Origin: Trametes villosa
Taxonomy: Eukaryota > Basidiomycota > Agaricomycetes > Polyporales > Polyporaceae
Assembly (NCBI GenBank): GCA_002964805.2
Contig: PUDQ02000009.1
Coordinates: 62,001-126,000, forward strand
DNA length: 64,000 nucleotides
Reading direction: 5' to 3'
Below are positions 33,118 through 45,599 of the stretch, in pieces. Every line of letters begins with the position of its first letter. The first letter of the stretch is position 1. The position numbers were made by a program, and so were the translations under genes. The notes beneath the pieces were generated by a model, which ran no database searches, had not been told where the DNA came from, and saw nothing but the letters and a program-made list of their open reading frames with translations.

Positions 33118-36100
33118 TCAGACAGCGAACGCCCTCATCAGTAGCTCGGTTGCGCGAAGGATATTGATGTACTTGGAGAGCGTCTCGATGATAGGGTCCG
33201 CAAGCTCAAAAGATGGCTTAGTATGAGGCAAGACACGGAGTAGGAAAGACTAACCTGAACCACCTCAGAACAGCTTGAGCAGATGCGCTTGTAGGCAGCG
33301 AATGCCGTGCGTATGCTGTCAACCCGCACTTCCTTTCCGAATGCCCCAGGAAGCGTAGCGGGAGAAAACTCCCCAGCCTCTTCGATGCCCTGCAAAGTCC
33401 GTCAATCAAATAACTGCAAGCCAAACGATCATGGACTACCTTGAGAACGTCGACGCTTGCGTCGTGGCAGTCCTTCTGCGCCCAGATGCGCTTGCTCAAG
33501 GTGTCGTACTGCGCGAGTGCCTCATGGAATTCTTCCAGGGGGACGCGCTTGGAGGTGAGGGAAAACCAGGCCGTCGCATGGCGATAGCCAAGCTGAGAGG
33601 ATTCTCGGTCAGCAGCTGTTGTAGCCAAATACTGTCACAAACCGTATAGCTCCCGTGACTGTTTTGCAATACGAACCGTCAGCTTCGTATTGTGTCACGA
33701 AGCGCCGGGGCAGCCACCGGGAGCTGCCTTAATAGGCAGGCAGCCCGGGGGAGGCCTGTTATCTCTAGAGAGATAACAGATCTGGGGAGATAAGGGCCTA
33801 ATCTCACTGATTAGGCCCCTCCCCTTATCTCCCAAGCTGCCCGGGCCTCCCGATAGCCTCGGGGGGCCGGCGGCTATTTGCCCCTTTGGGCACCATAGCC
33901 TGGTAGGCTCCCCCCCTCTAGCTCATTCAGTTTTCACTCAATCCGGCTCATTATAGGCGCGTTTTGAACGCATTTCCAGGGCGAACAAGACGAGGGTAAA
34001 GCGATGCGGATTAGGTAAGTACTTACTGCGCTTACCACCAGGCTTACACCCCCCTTTGCCCACAGTAATTGAGCGATATCTCGCCCGTTCCTCGGCGCAC
34101 TCTCGGGCGAATGGTACCCCCGAATTCGCATCGTCGATGCGCACCTAACGAGCCCTCACACGCGCAAATCCGTCCAGCAGTTCCGGTGCAGCGCCTGCCC
34201 CACCTCAGGGGCAGGCCTCCAAGCTGCAACTCGGCCATTAGTGGCCGGAATCGCGTCGGAAAGGACTCGTTTTAAAGGTAATGTACTCCATACCCTGGGA
34301 GACCAATTTGCACGGCCGCGCTACGCGCGGTTTCAGCCAGGGGAGGCAAGCAGCGCTCAGCCACAGCAGCTTCCCCTGGCTGATATCTCCATCAGTTCCT
34401 CACCAATAGCTGAGTTTTATACACTGTCTGAAAGCTGCTGAACGCAGCTATCAGGTGATGTATACACCCCAGCAATCCGTCCGCTTGAACCGACGATCTC
34501 CCTATGCCCTCCTCCTACCCCCCTTTGGCCCTCCCACCTTGCCAGGGGTGCTCTGAGAGCTCTATCTTTTTTTGTTGGTACTCTTATAATGTGAGTAAAG
34601 GATAGTGGGTTTTGGAAGGTCATTAGCACAGTCTATTCAACAGGAAAGCATTTTCTGATGTGTTTACACCCCCTCCTCACTGAATATGCGATTTCTCTTT
34701 CGTTCCTCAAGCTACCGCCATGCGGTTTTTTGCAATGTGTACTCAAAGACTTCCCGTACCTAGATCCCCCCTCAAAACCGTTATCGGGTGTTTGTAGATG
34801 TCAGTAGACTCCTATCAGTTCTGAAAGGAGACAGTCATTTACACTACATGGATCGACTGTATCATCCTGTCAGTACCCCCATGCTGACGCCAATAAAAAC
34901 GCGCATCCAACGCATCCGAATTCATGAAAATCGGCCGGAAATTGATTGAAATATCAGTCTGAGAGTGCTAGAGCCCTGTACTGCAGTACTGCACAGCTGT
35001 GCAGGCTCGGGCATGTAAGACGCGTCTTACAGGCCATAGCTGTGCAGTAGTGAAGCACAGGGCTTCAGCAGAGGTTTGCCCATACCTCTGCCAGTTCTGC
35101 ACCTATTAACACAATTTTTTTTGCGTTGGATTCACAATATCAGTCGCTTTCGGACCGTACCATTCAATCTGTAGTACATGTACTATAGGAGCCCCTGTGT
35201 ACCGATGTAATTCCGCGCTGATAACGACTTTACAGTACATCCTGAGGCCCGATAACGATGTGGAGTGGTGTTCCTGGTAGACACGGATGAGGGGAAGAGG
35301 ATGAAAAAAGGATCTAGTCAAACGCCAAAAAACTGGGTACGATATCGCAGAATTTCTCTGGGCACCCTCAGGAGCCAGAGAAAATAACTTTACCTGAGTT
35401 CTGCTCATTGTATGAGCATCCTAAGCATTGCTACATGCATGTTGTTGCTGCTTAAACATGATGAGGCCGTCCGGAACATGCTGGAGCTCCTACAGAACAC
35501 AGGGTGAGAGTGTAGGGGGTAGGAGGAGGGCATGGGGAGAGCGCAGGTTCGAGCGGACGGATCGCTGAGGTGTATACATCGCCTAATAGCTGTTTTCATC
35601 AGCTTTTAGACGGTGTATAAACTGCGGCTATCGGTGGAATACCCGCGGAGATATCAGCCAGGGGAGGCTGCTGTGGCTGAGCACTGCTCGCCTCCCCTGG
35701 CTGAAACAGCGCCACGCGCGGCCGCGCGGACAAAGCACCCTGTATATGGAATACATTAGCTTTTAAACGAGCCCCTTCCGACGCGAATCCGACCAGTGGT
35801 GGCTGAGATACAGTGTGCAGGCCTGCCCATGAGGTGGGACAGGCACTGCGCCAGAATGCCTGGTCGGATCCGCGCGCGCAAGGGCTCGTTAGGTGCGTAC
35901 TAATTACCCGAGCCTGGGGGTATACTCCGCGCGCACGCGCGCGAAGGAACGGCCGCGATATGGCCTGTTTTCTGTGGACAGAGGGGGCTGTAAGTACACT
36001 GAGAGGCGCAGTGAGTACGTACCCAATGAGTGTCGCAGTACCCGCGTCCTGTTCGCCTTAAAAATGCGTTCAAAACGCGCCTACAATCAGCTGGATTGAG

Positions 36101-37262
36101 TGAAAACTGAATGAGCTAGAGGGGAGGGACCTACCTGGGTGTGGTGCCCAAAGGGGCAAATAGCCGCCGGCCCCCCGAGGCTATCGGGAGGCCCGGGCAG
36201 CTCGGGAGATAAGGGGAGGGGCCTAATCAGTGAGATTAGGCCCTTATCTCCCCAGATCTGTTATCTCTCTAGAGATAACAGGCCTCCCCCGGGCTGCCTG
36301 CCTAATAAGGCAGCTCCCGGTGGCTGCCCCGGCGCTTCGTGACACAATACGAAGCTGACGGTTCGTATTGCAAAACAGTCACGGGAGCTATACGGTTCGT
36401 TACAGTATTTGGCTACAGCAACTGGTGTCTCGGTGGAGCTTTGTGCGCTCGCTGAGCAAAGTAGACAAGACCTTGAAGATAGGAGTAGATTCTCGTTCGA
36501 TCTTCTGCTTAGTGCTCTTCCGCGTGCTAAGGGCCGACAGGCACGTCCGCAGCTCACGCTGTCGCGATTGTTAATTGGGCCCTCCACTTGTCAAGATTGC
36601 TTCGGCGACTTACCTCGTACGACAAGACATAGAACGTGGCCTTATAGGAGTCGAATAGGCTTTTGATCTCGGCCGCATCGATGTCCAGCTCTTTGCGGCA
36701 CCTTTCGAGATCCGGTAGGGTCTTCCGGATGAAGACGCGGTCGGGGTACGACAGGAGGCCGGCTTGAAGAAGACGCTTATGGAGCGTGTCGTACTACGGG
36801 CAGTTACGGGGTTAAGAGCGGATACGCGCTCTCATGGGTGCGAGACGCACCTCGGCGAGCAATCGGTTCACCTGGCGACTGGCTTTCAACGCACCGATAA
36901 TCATCCCAATAAGGATCTGCATAGCGTTAGACGTCGTGGTGTTGTCTCCGTCTCCGCCTTCGGAGTAAAGGTGTTTGAGATTATGTGCGGCGTTTTGTAT
37001 GTCCTGCTTGACGCGAAGGCGGTATTCTTTGTTGTTCGTAACGATTCACGTGGCAAATACTGAGCTCCATTGTCTGGAGTCTAAAGGCAAGCTGTATGCC
37101 TCTCGTATGCTTAGATTCAAGCTGTAATGAGAGCGATGTCACAGAGGAAGAGAGAGCGACGTACTCGCCGAATTCTTTGTCCAGCGCAAGATTAGCGTCG
37201 CGCACGCTATCCTCGTGTTGCATGGCGAGACGAAGTGCCTCTGCGACACTGATATCGGTCAT
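33118..37262 (-). pseudogene. Helical-protein gene split by a 2.8-kb inverted-repeat element
   Basis: Exons on the minus strand read MTDISVAEALRLAMQHEDSV, RLRVKQDIQNAAHNLKHLYS, MQILIGMIIGALKASRQVNR, LLQAGLLSYPDRVFIRKTLP and TPIFKVLSTLLSERTKLHRD. After the inserted element come SQLGYRHATAWF, VPLEEFHEALAQYDTLSKRI, ATLPGAFGKEVRVDSIRTAF and ADPIIETLSKYINILRATEL. Each piece aligns in order with the uninterrupted gene at 45600-46876 (for example TPIFKVLSTLLSERTKLHRD with APVFERLNDLYEVRDSIIDE). The inserted element (33614-36423) lies within what was one exon, so no full-length protein can be made unless the whole element is spliced out. The family is unknown to me. Confidence 0.7.
33614..36423. mobile_element. 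Non-autonomous element 1 with long inverted repeats (2.8 kb)
   Basis: The two ends are inverted copies over roughly 1.1 kb each: AGCTGTTGTAGCCAAATACT at the left, and the reverse complement of AGTTGCTGTAGCCAAATACT at the right. The arms contain nested hairpins: GCAATACGAACCGT with its complement, TTATCTC...GAGATAA, CCTAATC...GATTAGG and GGCAGGCAGCCCGGG. A palindrome-rich core lies near 34970-35060. I see no transposase ORF and no clear target duplication. It interrupts the gene at 33118-37262. A related element is at 42163-44767. Confidence 0.8.
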
Positions 37263-37976
37263 AGACGAAGGATGGCTCGGAGTACGGTTGAAGGATGAGG
37301 GTAGCACGGGGCGACTGTGGGGGTTTCGACGGGGTAGCTCCTCGGGTTCGTAGGAGATATAAGCCGGCAGGCAGCGCCACTCGTCCTGAACACAAAGGTC
37401 CTGTGCACGCGGCATACAACGTGTACAGTGGCGGGACCGTGGGCCGTCCGCGGGGCCGAGTGGCCCACCACCATGTACTAGTCTACGAATATGGGTATCG
37501 TCGTCAGTATGAGTCGTGCGGAGAAGCTAGCAGGCACTTAGCGCGTAAGTGCATTAGTGGAAAGGTCCCTCATGCGGCGCGGCCGTTATTGAGCTTGTTC
37601 CTGTAATCTCCTGCATTGATCGGCCTTTGAAATATGCTGCGCAAAGTAGAGCTAGTGCTCAGCACATGATGGCTTGAGAGCACAAGCGCAAACGACAGCG
37701 ATCGGCTGTTGTGAGGGCGCTTCTTGGGAGCAGCCCATCAACCTCCCCAAGTTCGCTCACTTACATGCAGACCACCACTTGAACTCCCTCCTAGTCCGCT
37801 CAGTTTCTGTGGCCGCATCCATCCGGCCTGGTTAGCGCCGTACGGCTGCTGTCGATCGACCGCTTACGCTCGTTCTCACCTCGCGCAAGGGCGACTCTCG
37901 GTAACATCCTCCATGAGGTCGGTAATCGACATGCTCTCCCTACTTAACCACTCACAACGCTACCAGTGGCATATAC

Positions 37977-38220
37977 GTGACCAACGTCGCCTTCCAGAGC
38001 GAAGAAGAGGAGCGCGCGTATTTCCACGCTCTCCGGACGCACCTGCAGATCCTTTCGGGCGTGTATAAGGAGGTGGGGGCCGTGATAGAGGTGTTGCGTA
38101 CCGTCCACGTGGGTATAGGGGACAAAGTCATAGAGCTGGAGTCCTCGATATCCGCACTGGCACCAGCAGCTCAGGTAGACGTGGCTCCTCCCTCTCCTCC
38201 AGTGAAAACACGGGCGATGG
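37977..38220 (+). CDS. Helical ORF fragment, unknown
   Basis: The frame gives FQSEEEERAYFHALRTHLQI and AVIEVLRTVHVGIGDKVIEL, typical of an amphipathic helical protein like its neighbours. The upstream part cannot be joined to a credible start and the downstream part becomes low complexity. It may be an exon of an unrecognised plus-strand gene or a remnant of the local helical-protein family. Confidence 0.3.
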
Positions 38221-38898
38221 CGGTGGACGAGGCTAGTCGCAGCAAGCCTACTTGGCGCTCGAAGTGCCGATTGGTCGTAAGCCTTCTCCCCGCTTATACA
38301 GGTCCGTATCTCAACTTCAACTCCAACAGGGTCTCATCAAGAGGAGTAATCGGGTGTAGCAACGTTACCGCGCCCTCGAAGACCCTCGACCCTCGCTCGA
38401 CCCTCGACCCTCGACCTCATATGACTTCCCCGCCTTCCATACTCCCCCTCTCTCGCCCCGATTCCCCACGCTGTGTCTGCTATCCAAGTTGTTGCTGTCA
38501 TGCGTCTTCTGCTGAGTTCGTGATGTGTTTTCCGCGTTAACAGTTTATGTGTTTGCGTATACCTACGGACAGATACACGATTGTCCTCGTATCCCTGCTT
38601 CACGGACTTCATCCGACCTATTTCACTCCCTACAATTCCCTTCAGACTCACCGCTCAACTCTGTAATGTCACACGTAGTTCTGCACGGCTGCCAATGATG
38701 GGCGCCGTCGCGCGACTTGTAGTGCTCCGACGCGCAAGGGCCACACGCTGTGAATGCGTAGAACGGCGAGCCGGGAATCACCGGTCCTCGGACGACGACG
38801 TCAAGAGACACACAACGTCGTACAGGTAGACGTAGAGGGATGTGTATATCATTTGAGACAAACCGGATCTACACAGTCAGGAAGCGAACTAAGAGGCA

Positions 38899-39641
38899 CT
38901 AAGAGGCGGTAGCGGTGTAGAAGGCGAAGAAAATGATGATGACGGCGAGGAAGACGTTGACGAAGGCTTGACATACGACAACGGAGCGCGACGTCTGCGA
39001 GAAATACTGACCTGCGTGGAACATGTATTCATCGAAGTCCCCTCCGTCCGACTTGGCTGTCGTGGCCTCTGAAAGCTCCTGAGCTACCAGACGAAGATCG
39101 CTCAAGGAACTGCCCGGGCATGCGGGCCACGCAGGGAGCGCAGGCTAGCAAGCGGATCGTAGTCAGTAGCCAGATATTGAATATAAAACAAGATACATAC
39201 CTCACCCCGCTCACGCCCCACGAAAACAACGCGAGACTGATCTACATTGTCCAAGCATTCGCGATCAACAAACCCTGTAACTTTGTGAGCCCACTGCATG
39301 CAGAAATACAGAGAGGTACGCACAGATGAGGGCTTTCGCCAGCAAGGCTCGCAGTTCCACGGGCGATATCGCCACGTCAAGTCGATTATTGTCGACATCG
39401 CGGGGGAGCTGCAGCGAACAGATGAGAAGGACCACAGGGAAAGACCATCGGAAACATAACTCACCGCAACCAGAGCAACGCGAGTTCCTAGCACGTCGCG
39501 CACGAAGGTCGACATCGTCGCTGCCACTGGAAGCCGAAGCGTCCCAGAGGCGCCGAGGAGGAGGGGCCAGCGCTTTCGCTCCGCGAGAGCAGCGATGGAC
39601 GAGGGATTACCATCTTGAGTTTCGGCAGCGGAGAAGGACAC
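38899..39641 (-). CDS. Tail-anchored protein of unknown function
   Basis: The minus-strand start MSFSAAETQDGNPSSIAALA is followed by RKRWPLLLGASGTLRLPVAA, FVRDVLGTRVALVA at an intron donor, LDVAISPVELRALLAKALIC, a short exon near 39160-39250, and SLSDLRLVAQELSEATTAKS. The protein ends with the hydrophobic tail AFVNVFLAVIIIFFAFYTAT directly before the stop at 38899, a clear tail-anchor type. Exon borders between 39100 and 39420 are uncertain. The C-terminal membrane helix is a feature shared with the split gene at 41637-45042. Confidence 0.5.
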
Positions 39642-39989
39642 TCTCAGCCCCCGGTGATCATCATCGTCGTCAGAAAGGGGAAGGAATTCACACTGCCAAA
39701 CGGATTAGTATGCGAGATCGAAGGCGAGTGAGGAAGAGCATACATCGCTCTCGCCGGAGGCGCAATCGTTGTTCGGGGACGTTCCCATACCCTCCGCGAA
39801 CTCAGGGCCGACGGAATGACTCAGAAGGCGGGGAGAGAAGCGGGAGAGGGTGGGGGACTTCATGACCACGTCGGTGTCTTCCATGGCGATGGCGGGGTGA
39901 TGATGTGCGGCGGGCAAGAGTGTAGGAGACGACTGGGTGGGGCACAGGATGCGGGAAATATGGAAGGCGGGAAGCTATCGGTCTATCTG

Positions 39990-40520
39990 TACCGTGTCGT
40001 TGTGAGAGGTCCCCAGGGGACGTACAAAGGCGGGTCATCGGAGGCGTGCCTGGCCGGAGTGTACACGAGTCGAGGGTGAGATGGATGCTTACTTTGTTCT
40101 ACGGCGGAAACTTCTGCCGCCTCGTCGCACCGAGCGTGCGGACATGTCCTGCACCCTGCATGACGCAGCGGGTTGGGGAGCGTCGACGCCGAAGCACCGG
40201 GGACCAGTACAAAGGCGATAGCGATCCCTCGCACGGATGTGCGTCGTTGGAATGTACACGAGTCGATGGTGAGGCGGATGCCTGCTTTGTTCAGCGGTCG
40301 AAGCCTCGTCGTCTCGTCACATTGAGCGAGTGGCGGGCGATCGTGTCCTTCATGGCGCCTCAGGCCCCAGGGTCGAGTGTCGGCGTTGGAGGGCCGCAGG
40401 AGGAGTACAAAGGCGGGCCCTCGAGGATGCGTCGAGTCGGAATGTACACGAGTCGAGAGCGAGGCGAATTCTTGCTTGATTGAGCTGTCGAAGCTTCTGC
40501 CGCCGCGTCGAACTGCGGAG
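39990..40520. repeat. Three tandem units of about 190 bp
   Basis: GTACAAAGGCG recurs at 40022, 40207 and 40405, and TGTACACGAGTCGA at about 40060, 40253 and 40443 (spacing 193 and 190). In each unit these are followed by a diverged block with GCCGCCTCGTCG or its equivalent. The units differ by many substitutions. On the minus strand each unit can be read as SKHPSHPRLVYTPARH or SKNSPRSRLVYIPTRR followed by PPLY, so a repeated short exon is possible, but no surrounding gene is recognised. Confidence 0.65.
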
Positions 40521-41510
40521 GCAGTCGCGCTCTACGCCACGACGTGGAAACCATGGCCATCATGGAGTGTTCCGGCCCCGCTGTGCGTGTCAAGATCTGT
40601 ATGTCAGCACGCTATCGGGTGGCACCGACGAACACGACGAAGCGGTACGTACGCGGTGGAGACGACCGAGTCCCGCAGCAAGACCGGGCCACTGGAACGA
40701 GCATACCATAACCGCGTCATGGGTGCCGCGACATAGCGCGGCACGCCATTCGGCGGAGAAGGCGGGCGAAGCTTGAACGGCGGAGACTTGCCTCACGTCG
40801 CAATCGGACGTACACGTTCTGTCCGATACTTGCAGGGAGAGCTGGGGAAGTTCCGGGCAGAACCGAGAGGACCAAAGATCTACGATGCAGAGCATCACGA
40901 GTGGCAGAACGCCATGCCTCAGTGCGGACGGCGATGATACAGGCTGGAAGTGCGTGCCCACCCTTCTCCTTGCTGCACCGGCCCGAGAAACCTGGAAACC
41001 GACCAGCGAGTACGGCCTACGCGCCACCAACTCGGCCCCTGTAGTGCGCATGGAAGCATCAGCGATGTCACACGTTATACGGGTGAGGGACTTACTGAGG
41101 GTCGGCCAGCGACGAGCTTGTTGAGGCCCACCAGGAGCGATGGCGGTGGTTTCGGAACAGAGTGTTAAGCGCCGAAAGCACTCCTACCCAGAGAATTCGA
41201 AGATTCGCCTCATTCGGGCAGGAATTGGCCATGCCTCTGCGCGAAAATGAATTTTCGTGCCTTTCGGCCGCTTTCCGTGTGACTGAGCTGACCGGATTTC
41301 GGCTGCTCTGGCGGTGACGCGGTCACGGACAGGCCTTATCGGGATGTCCTGCTTACGTTCCGTCCCATTTTCGCGAGTTGTTGGTCCCGTCTACCTTAAC
41401 CCTACTCGCGCGTGCGGAGACGTTCCCTGCGCGCTCAGTCTCTCTTCCTCCTCCTACCACGCTCCTGGCGAGCAGTCCCAGCTCAGCTCTTTGTTCTCTC
41501 CGCCCCACTG
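40521..41510. other. Intergenic, nothing recognised
   Basis: Only short overlapping ORFs. The right end holds a TATA box for the gene at 41637. Confidence 0.4.
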
Positions 41511-41516
41511 CTGCTC

Positions 41517-41525
41517 TATATATAA
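41517..41525 (+). promoter_or_regulatory. TATA box of the split gene at 41637
   Basis: TATATATAA lies 112 bases before the predicted ATG, within a C/T-rich upstream region typical of fungal promoters. Confidence 0.5.
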
Positions 41526-41636
41526 TGGCTATCTGGATCTTGTTCTCGCCATCGCCGCCCTCTGCTCTCCTCAACTCTCCTCGCTCTCACCGCCCGCTCG
41601 CCTTTCTCTGCCCGCCGCTTCTCGCACTCTCGCACC

Positions 41637-44600
41637 ATGTCTCCGCCTACTTATCATTCCCGTAAGTTCCATGTTGACCTCGTTGGAGCCTTCCTCTATT
41701 TTAACGCGCCACCCAGGCCTCCAGCGCGCCCTCAGCGAATCGGCCAAGGCTGGCAAAACAAGTGCTGATCTTGCAGATGTTGTGTGCAAAAGTACGCACC
41801 GTACTTCTGGCAACACGAGTTTGTACTGATTTATGCCTCCCTTTAGTTCGAAGCTACTTCCTCGCTGGTGGCACAATGTATGGCCCACGCGCCCGGGATC
41901 ACATTCTCCGCGTCATTCAGCGCGAGGTCAGTTCGTGCTCGTTGTGCTTCAGAGTCGTTGTGCGAACCTCATGTCCTGTCAAGATCCGCGCACACCGTGT
42001 CGAACTGCAACCTGAGGACCTGCCTCGTTTGCACTTCACACCTTCCGGCCAACGTTTGTGAGTAATCTCTTCGTCATACTACGAGTCTGCCCACCGACAA
42101 GATGCCCCGCTTGCCAGCTACAAAGACTGGGGCACGATCCCCTTGTTCGACCGAGAGGCAGCAGCTGTTGTAGTTCTGATATATCATTTACCGTCAATTA
42201 GCCTGCGCCTTATTGCAATAGGAACCGTAGGGGCTCCTATTGTAATACGTTTCCGGCCAAAAGCTCCGGTTTGCCTCCGGCACCTTCCAAATGCGGCCGG
42301 TTTCCGCGGGTGGCTGCTTATCAGCCCCCGGGACTCTTATCTCTCGTTGATAACATGCTAATCTCATCTATCCCGGGCTCCCGGACATGCAGATAGCGCG
42401 GGAACTCGGGTGCTTTGACTCTCGGCTGGGCACCACCCCGATTAGGCAGGCTCACCTCTCACCTCCCCCCTGGGCAGCTCTCTTCCTCGATATCTTGCTC
42501 GTCTCTGGCCCGATTTGCCTTGCAAGTGGCTCTACTGGTTCGCATTGAACAGGCCTACCAGGATCAGCAAACGCGCAAGAAATCCGGTAGGTACTGACAT
42601 TGTTATGCTAGGTGCAACTAGCCCACAAAGGGCGATGCAATTTGGGCGATAGCTCGTCCGTTTCGCGTCGCCCCGGGGCGCGTGTGGGCTCCCCAGAAAG
42701 CGGCTGAACAGGGCTTTCCGGCGAGCCCACACGCGCGCAAGTTGGCCCAGTGGTTGGGACTCTGTGCTCCGCCCATCTGGGGCAGGAGCACAGGATCACC
42801 TCCTGGGCTGGATCTTGCTCATTTTGGCACGGATTGGGCTGAATCTTTGTACAGGCTCCTAAAAATCGATGGGCATTTGCTCATCCGACTTACCAGCCCC
42901 AGGAAGAAATCCAGAGAGCGCCAGATAGCCTCGTCTTGGGGCCCAGCTCCAGGACGATGGTTTGCTCGATATCTCGGGCGTCCGGACGCGCGCCGCCATC
43001 GCACGCATATCCCCGGAAAGCTGCTGAACGCAGCTTTCCGCCGGTATGCTTGCTGTGGCGATCCGACCGCCCGTTACTGCACAGTCCTCTCTTCACCTCG
43101 CCATCCCATCCTCCCCCTCTCCTTCCCTTCCTTCTTCCAGGCTCTCCCTTCTACGTCCACAGACCTGTCTTTAGGCCTCATATACCCCTCCTGTACATGT
43201 AATAGAACTCTGTATGTCTAGATCTCACTCCAGGTCGCCACAATCTATATATTTGTTCCCCTGCACTGATAGGTGATGCATACATTCCCCCCTGGCTAAT
43301 TATACAGTGTATGCATCAAGTAACTAATGGTTAGCTTACACAGTACTATACTACAGCTACTCAACGCATTTTAAATCATGGCAAACGGGTAGGAACTCGT
43401 AAAGATATGTATTTTACAGTTGGAGAGGGCTCCTAGCAGTGCTGTACTGCATCAGATCCTAGGGCAGCCACCGAGACCGTCTTAAGACGGCCTGTGGCTG
43501 AGCCCTCCCTGAGGAGATCCCGTCATAGCTCCATCACGGGAGCTCGTATCCCTTAGTTTTTTTGTACATACGTAGTCCTGGTAGATGCCTATCAGAATAC
43601 GCGTTCAGCACGCTTATCGGGTACGAAACGGACCGGGGATCGTGTTGCCTACCAGGAGACACCTGGACGCACTGATAAGCCCAGGCAACGAGGCCCAAGG
43701 ATTATGAAACTAATCGCATTGCAGCAAACGATTGTGCTACATTATATGAGAAGTGGAAAGCTTGAATGAAGCGAAACGGACAGGATTTGGGTGAGTAGTG
43801 GGGAGGGGAATGGGGAGAGGGGGTGGGGAGAGGGATAGTGTGACCGCGGAGGTTCCAGCGGTCGGATCGCCACGAAAAGCATACCGACGGAAAGCTGCGT
43901 TCGGCAGCTTTCCGGGGATATGCTTGTCGTCGCGGTGCGCGCCCGCGTTCCCTCGGTATCGGGAAAACCGCAGGCCTGGGGGCAGACCCCAGGACGAGGC
44001 TATCTGGCGCTTTCAAGGTATTGTACCTGGACTGAAAAGCAAGATGAGCAAATGACCATCGATTATCAGGAGCTTGTACAAAGTTTCAGCCTCATCCATG
44101 GCAAAATGAGCAGGATAGAGCCCAGGAGGTGATTCTGTGCTCCTGCCCCAGATGGGCGGAGCACAGAGTCCCAACCACTGGGCCAATTTACGCGCGTGCG
44201 GGCTCGCCGGAAAGCCCTGTTCAGCCGCTTTCTGGGGAGCCCACACGCGCCCCGGGGCGACGCGAAACGGACGAGCTATCGCCCAAATCGCGTCGCCCTA
44301 GGCAGCCAGTATGTACACTGTATAGCGTCGTTATTACGCACCGTATTGACCTGCTCCATTGGGACGTATTGTAGTGCTTGACAATACGAATCGAATGAGC
44401 CGCTTGCGGGGCGAATCGGCCAGGAATTGAGTGAGATATCGAAGGGGAGAGTCGCCTAGGGGGAGTGGTAAGAGGTAAACCTGCCTAATCGGGGAGGTGC
44501 CCAGCCGAGTGCCAAAGCGCCGGTGTTCCCGCGCTGAGTAGATGTCCGGGAGGCCCGGAAAGATGAGATTAGACTGTTATCTCCAAGAGATAACACTCAC

Positions 44601-45042
44601 CGGCGCTGATAAGGAGCCACCGCGGAGACTGACCGTATATAGTAAGTGCCGGGGGCAAACCGGAGCTTTCGGCGGGGGAATGTATTACAATAGGAGGCCC
44701 TACGGTTCGTAGTGCAATAAGGCGCAGGCTAACTGACGGTAAATGATATATCATAACTACCACAGCTTGTGCGTGCCCTCCACCGGGATGGCCTTCTTCG
44801 CAATCGCCGTTTTCGCCATCGCCGTTCTTTCGGTGAGCGAGGTGTACTGCATCCTCGCGGCGCTCTCCGCCGACCGACCCGAGGCGGGTTTGGTGGCCAC
44901 ATCCATCCTCCGCGCAACTCGGGCGATCGTGCACATTCTCAGTGTCGCCGAGGATCGCCTCGTCTGCGCTGTCCTCGATATCATCGGAAAGGTGTTTCTC
45001 TACCTTACCCGCGCGTCTACGTGCGATGTCTCCGCGAACTAG
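41637..45042 (+). pseudogene. Helical membrane-protein gene split by a 2.6-kb inverted-repeat element
   Basis: Exons give MSPPTYHS, LQRALSESAKAGKTSADLAD, SYFLAGGTMYGPRARDHILR and IRAHRVELQPEDLPRLHFTP, then FYKDWGTIPLFDREAAA, joined by introns that start GTAAGT, GTACGC, GTCAGT and GTGAGT. At 42163 the frame enters the inserted element. After it, the same strand continues with GMAFFAIAVFAIAVLSVSEV, LVATSILRATRAIVHILSVA and a stop at 45042, a hydrophobic C-terminal part. The two halves belong together by strand, spacing and the position of the insertion, but no uninterrupted paralogue in the window proves it. Unknown family. Confidence 0.5.
42163..44767. mobile_element. Non-autonomous element 2 with long inverted repeats (2.6 kb)
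   Basis: The left end AGCTGTTGTAGTTCTGATAT and the reverse complement of the right end (AGCTGTGGTAGTTATGATAT) match and continue for about 1 kb as diverged inverted arms; for example 42682-42850 and 44090-44246 encode the same frame on opposite strands. It has the same module order as element 1: AATA(G/C)GAACCGT hairpin, TTATCTC hairpin, and the stretch AAGCTGCTGAACGCAGCT. The core around 43440-43690 has further palindromes. No transposase was found. Confidence 0.78.
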
Positions 45043-45599
45043 GCTACCTACGTTTCCGAAATAACGTGTGCTTGTTGTACTGTATATTCAATTCATATCT
45101 TGTTCCCAATGTGTGGTACGTGCGACGCCGTGGGGCCGACCAGGCCGGAGTCCGGACAAACAACGGGAACCGTCCAGCCGATAAGCGCCAGAGCCGTATC
45201 CTCGGGGAAGTTGTTCGCATCGATTTGCCACACCTCAGCCATGCACCACCACTTCCTATGGCAGCTCCTCGACGACGCCCCGCCAATCCTTTGTCTCTAG
45301 CGGGTTCCATCCTAGACTCGCCCCCGTACGGATCCCGTCACATCCCTCGCGGGGCTCAACGAATATCCCGATCCATCGCGCAGTCACCTTCACGAGAAGG
45401 TGCCACTGGCGAAGCGTGTCCAGAGTGCAGCGGAATGGCTGCAGCGTCGACGCCGGTTCAGGTGCGTGAGGGCGGGAGTGGCTCATTCCAATCGCTATAT
45501 TTGTCCGGCCTACCCTGTTCGCCGTTGGTGTGGTACACCTCATCCCTACGGACTTCCCTCTGCGATTCCACTTGTATTCCTCTCGTATCATGGTCGAGG

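Noticed and set aside
33600..36440. Target-site duplication around the long-inverted-repeat elements
   Set aside because: Flanks of element 1 (GTCAGC and GGTGTC) and of element 2 do not match over any convincing length; the exact ends remain uncertain by a few bases.
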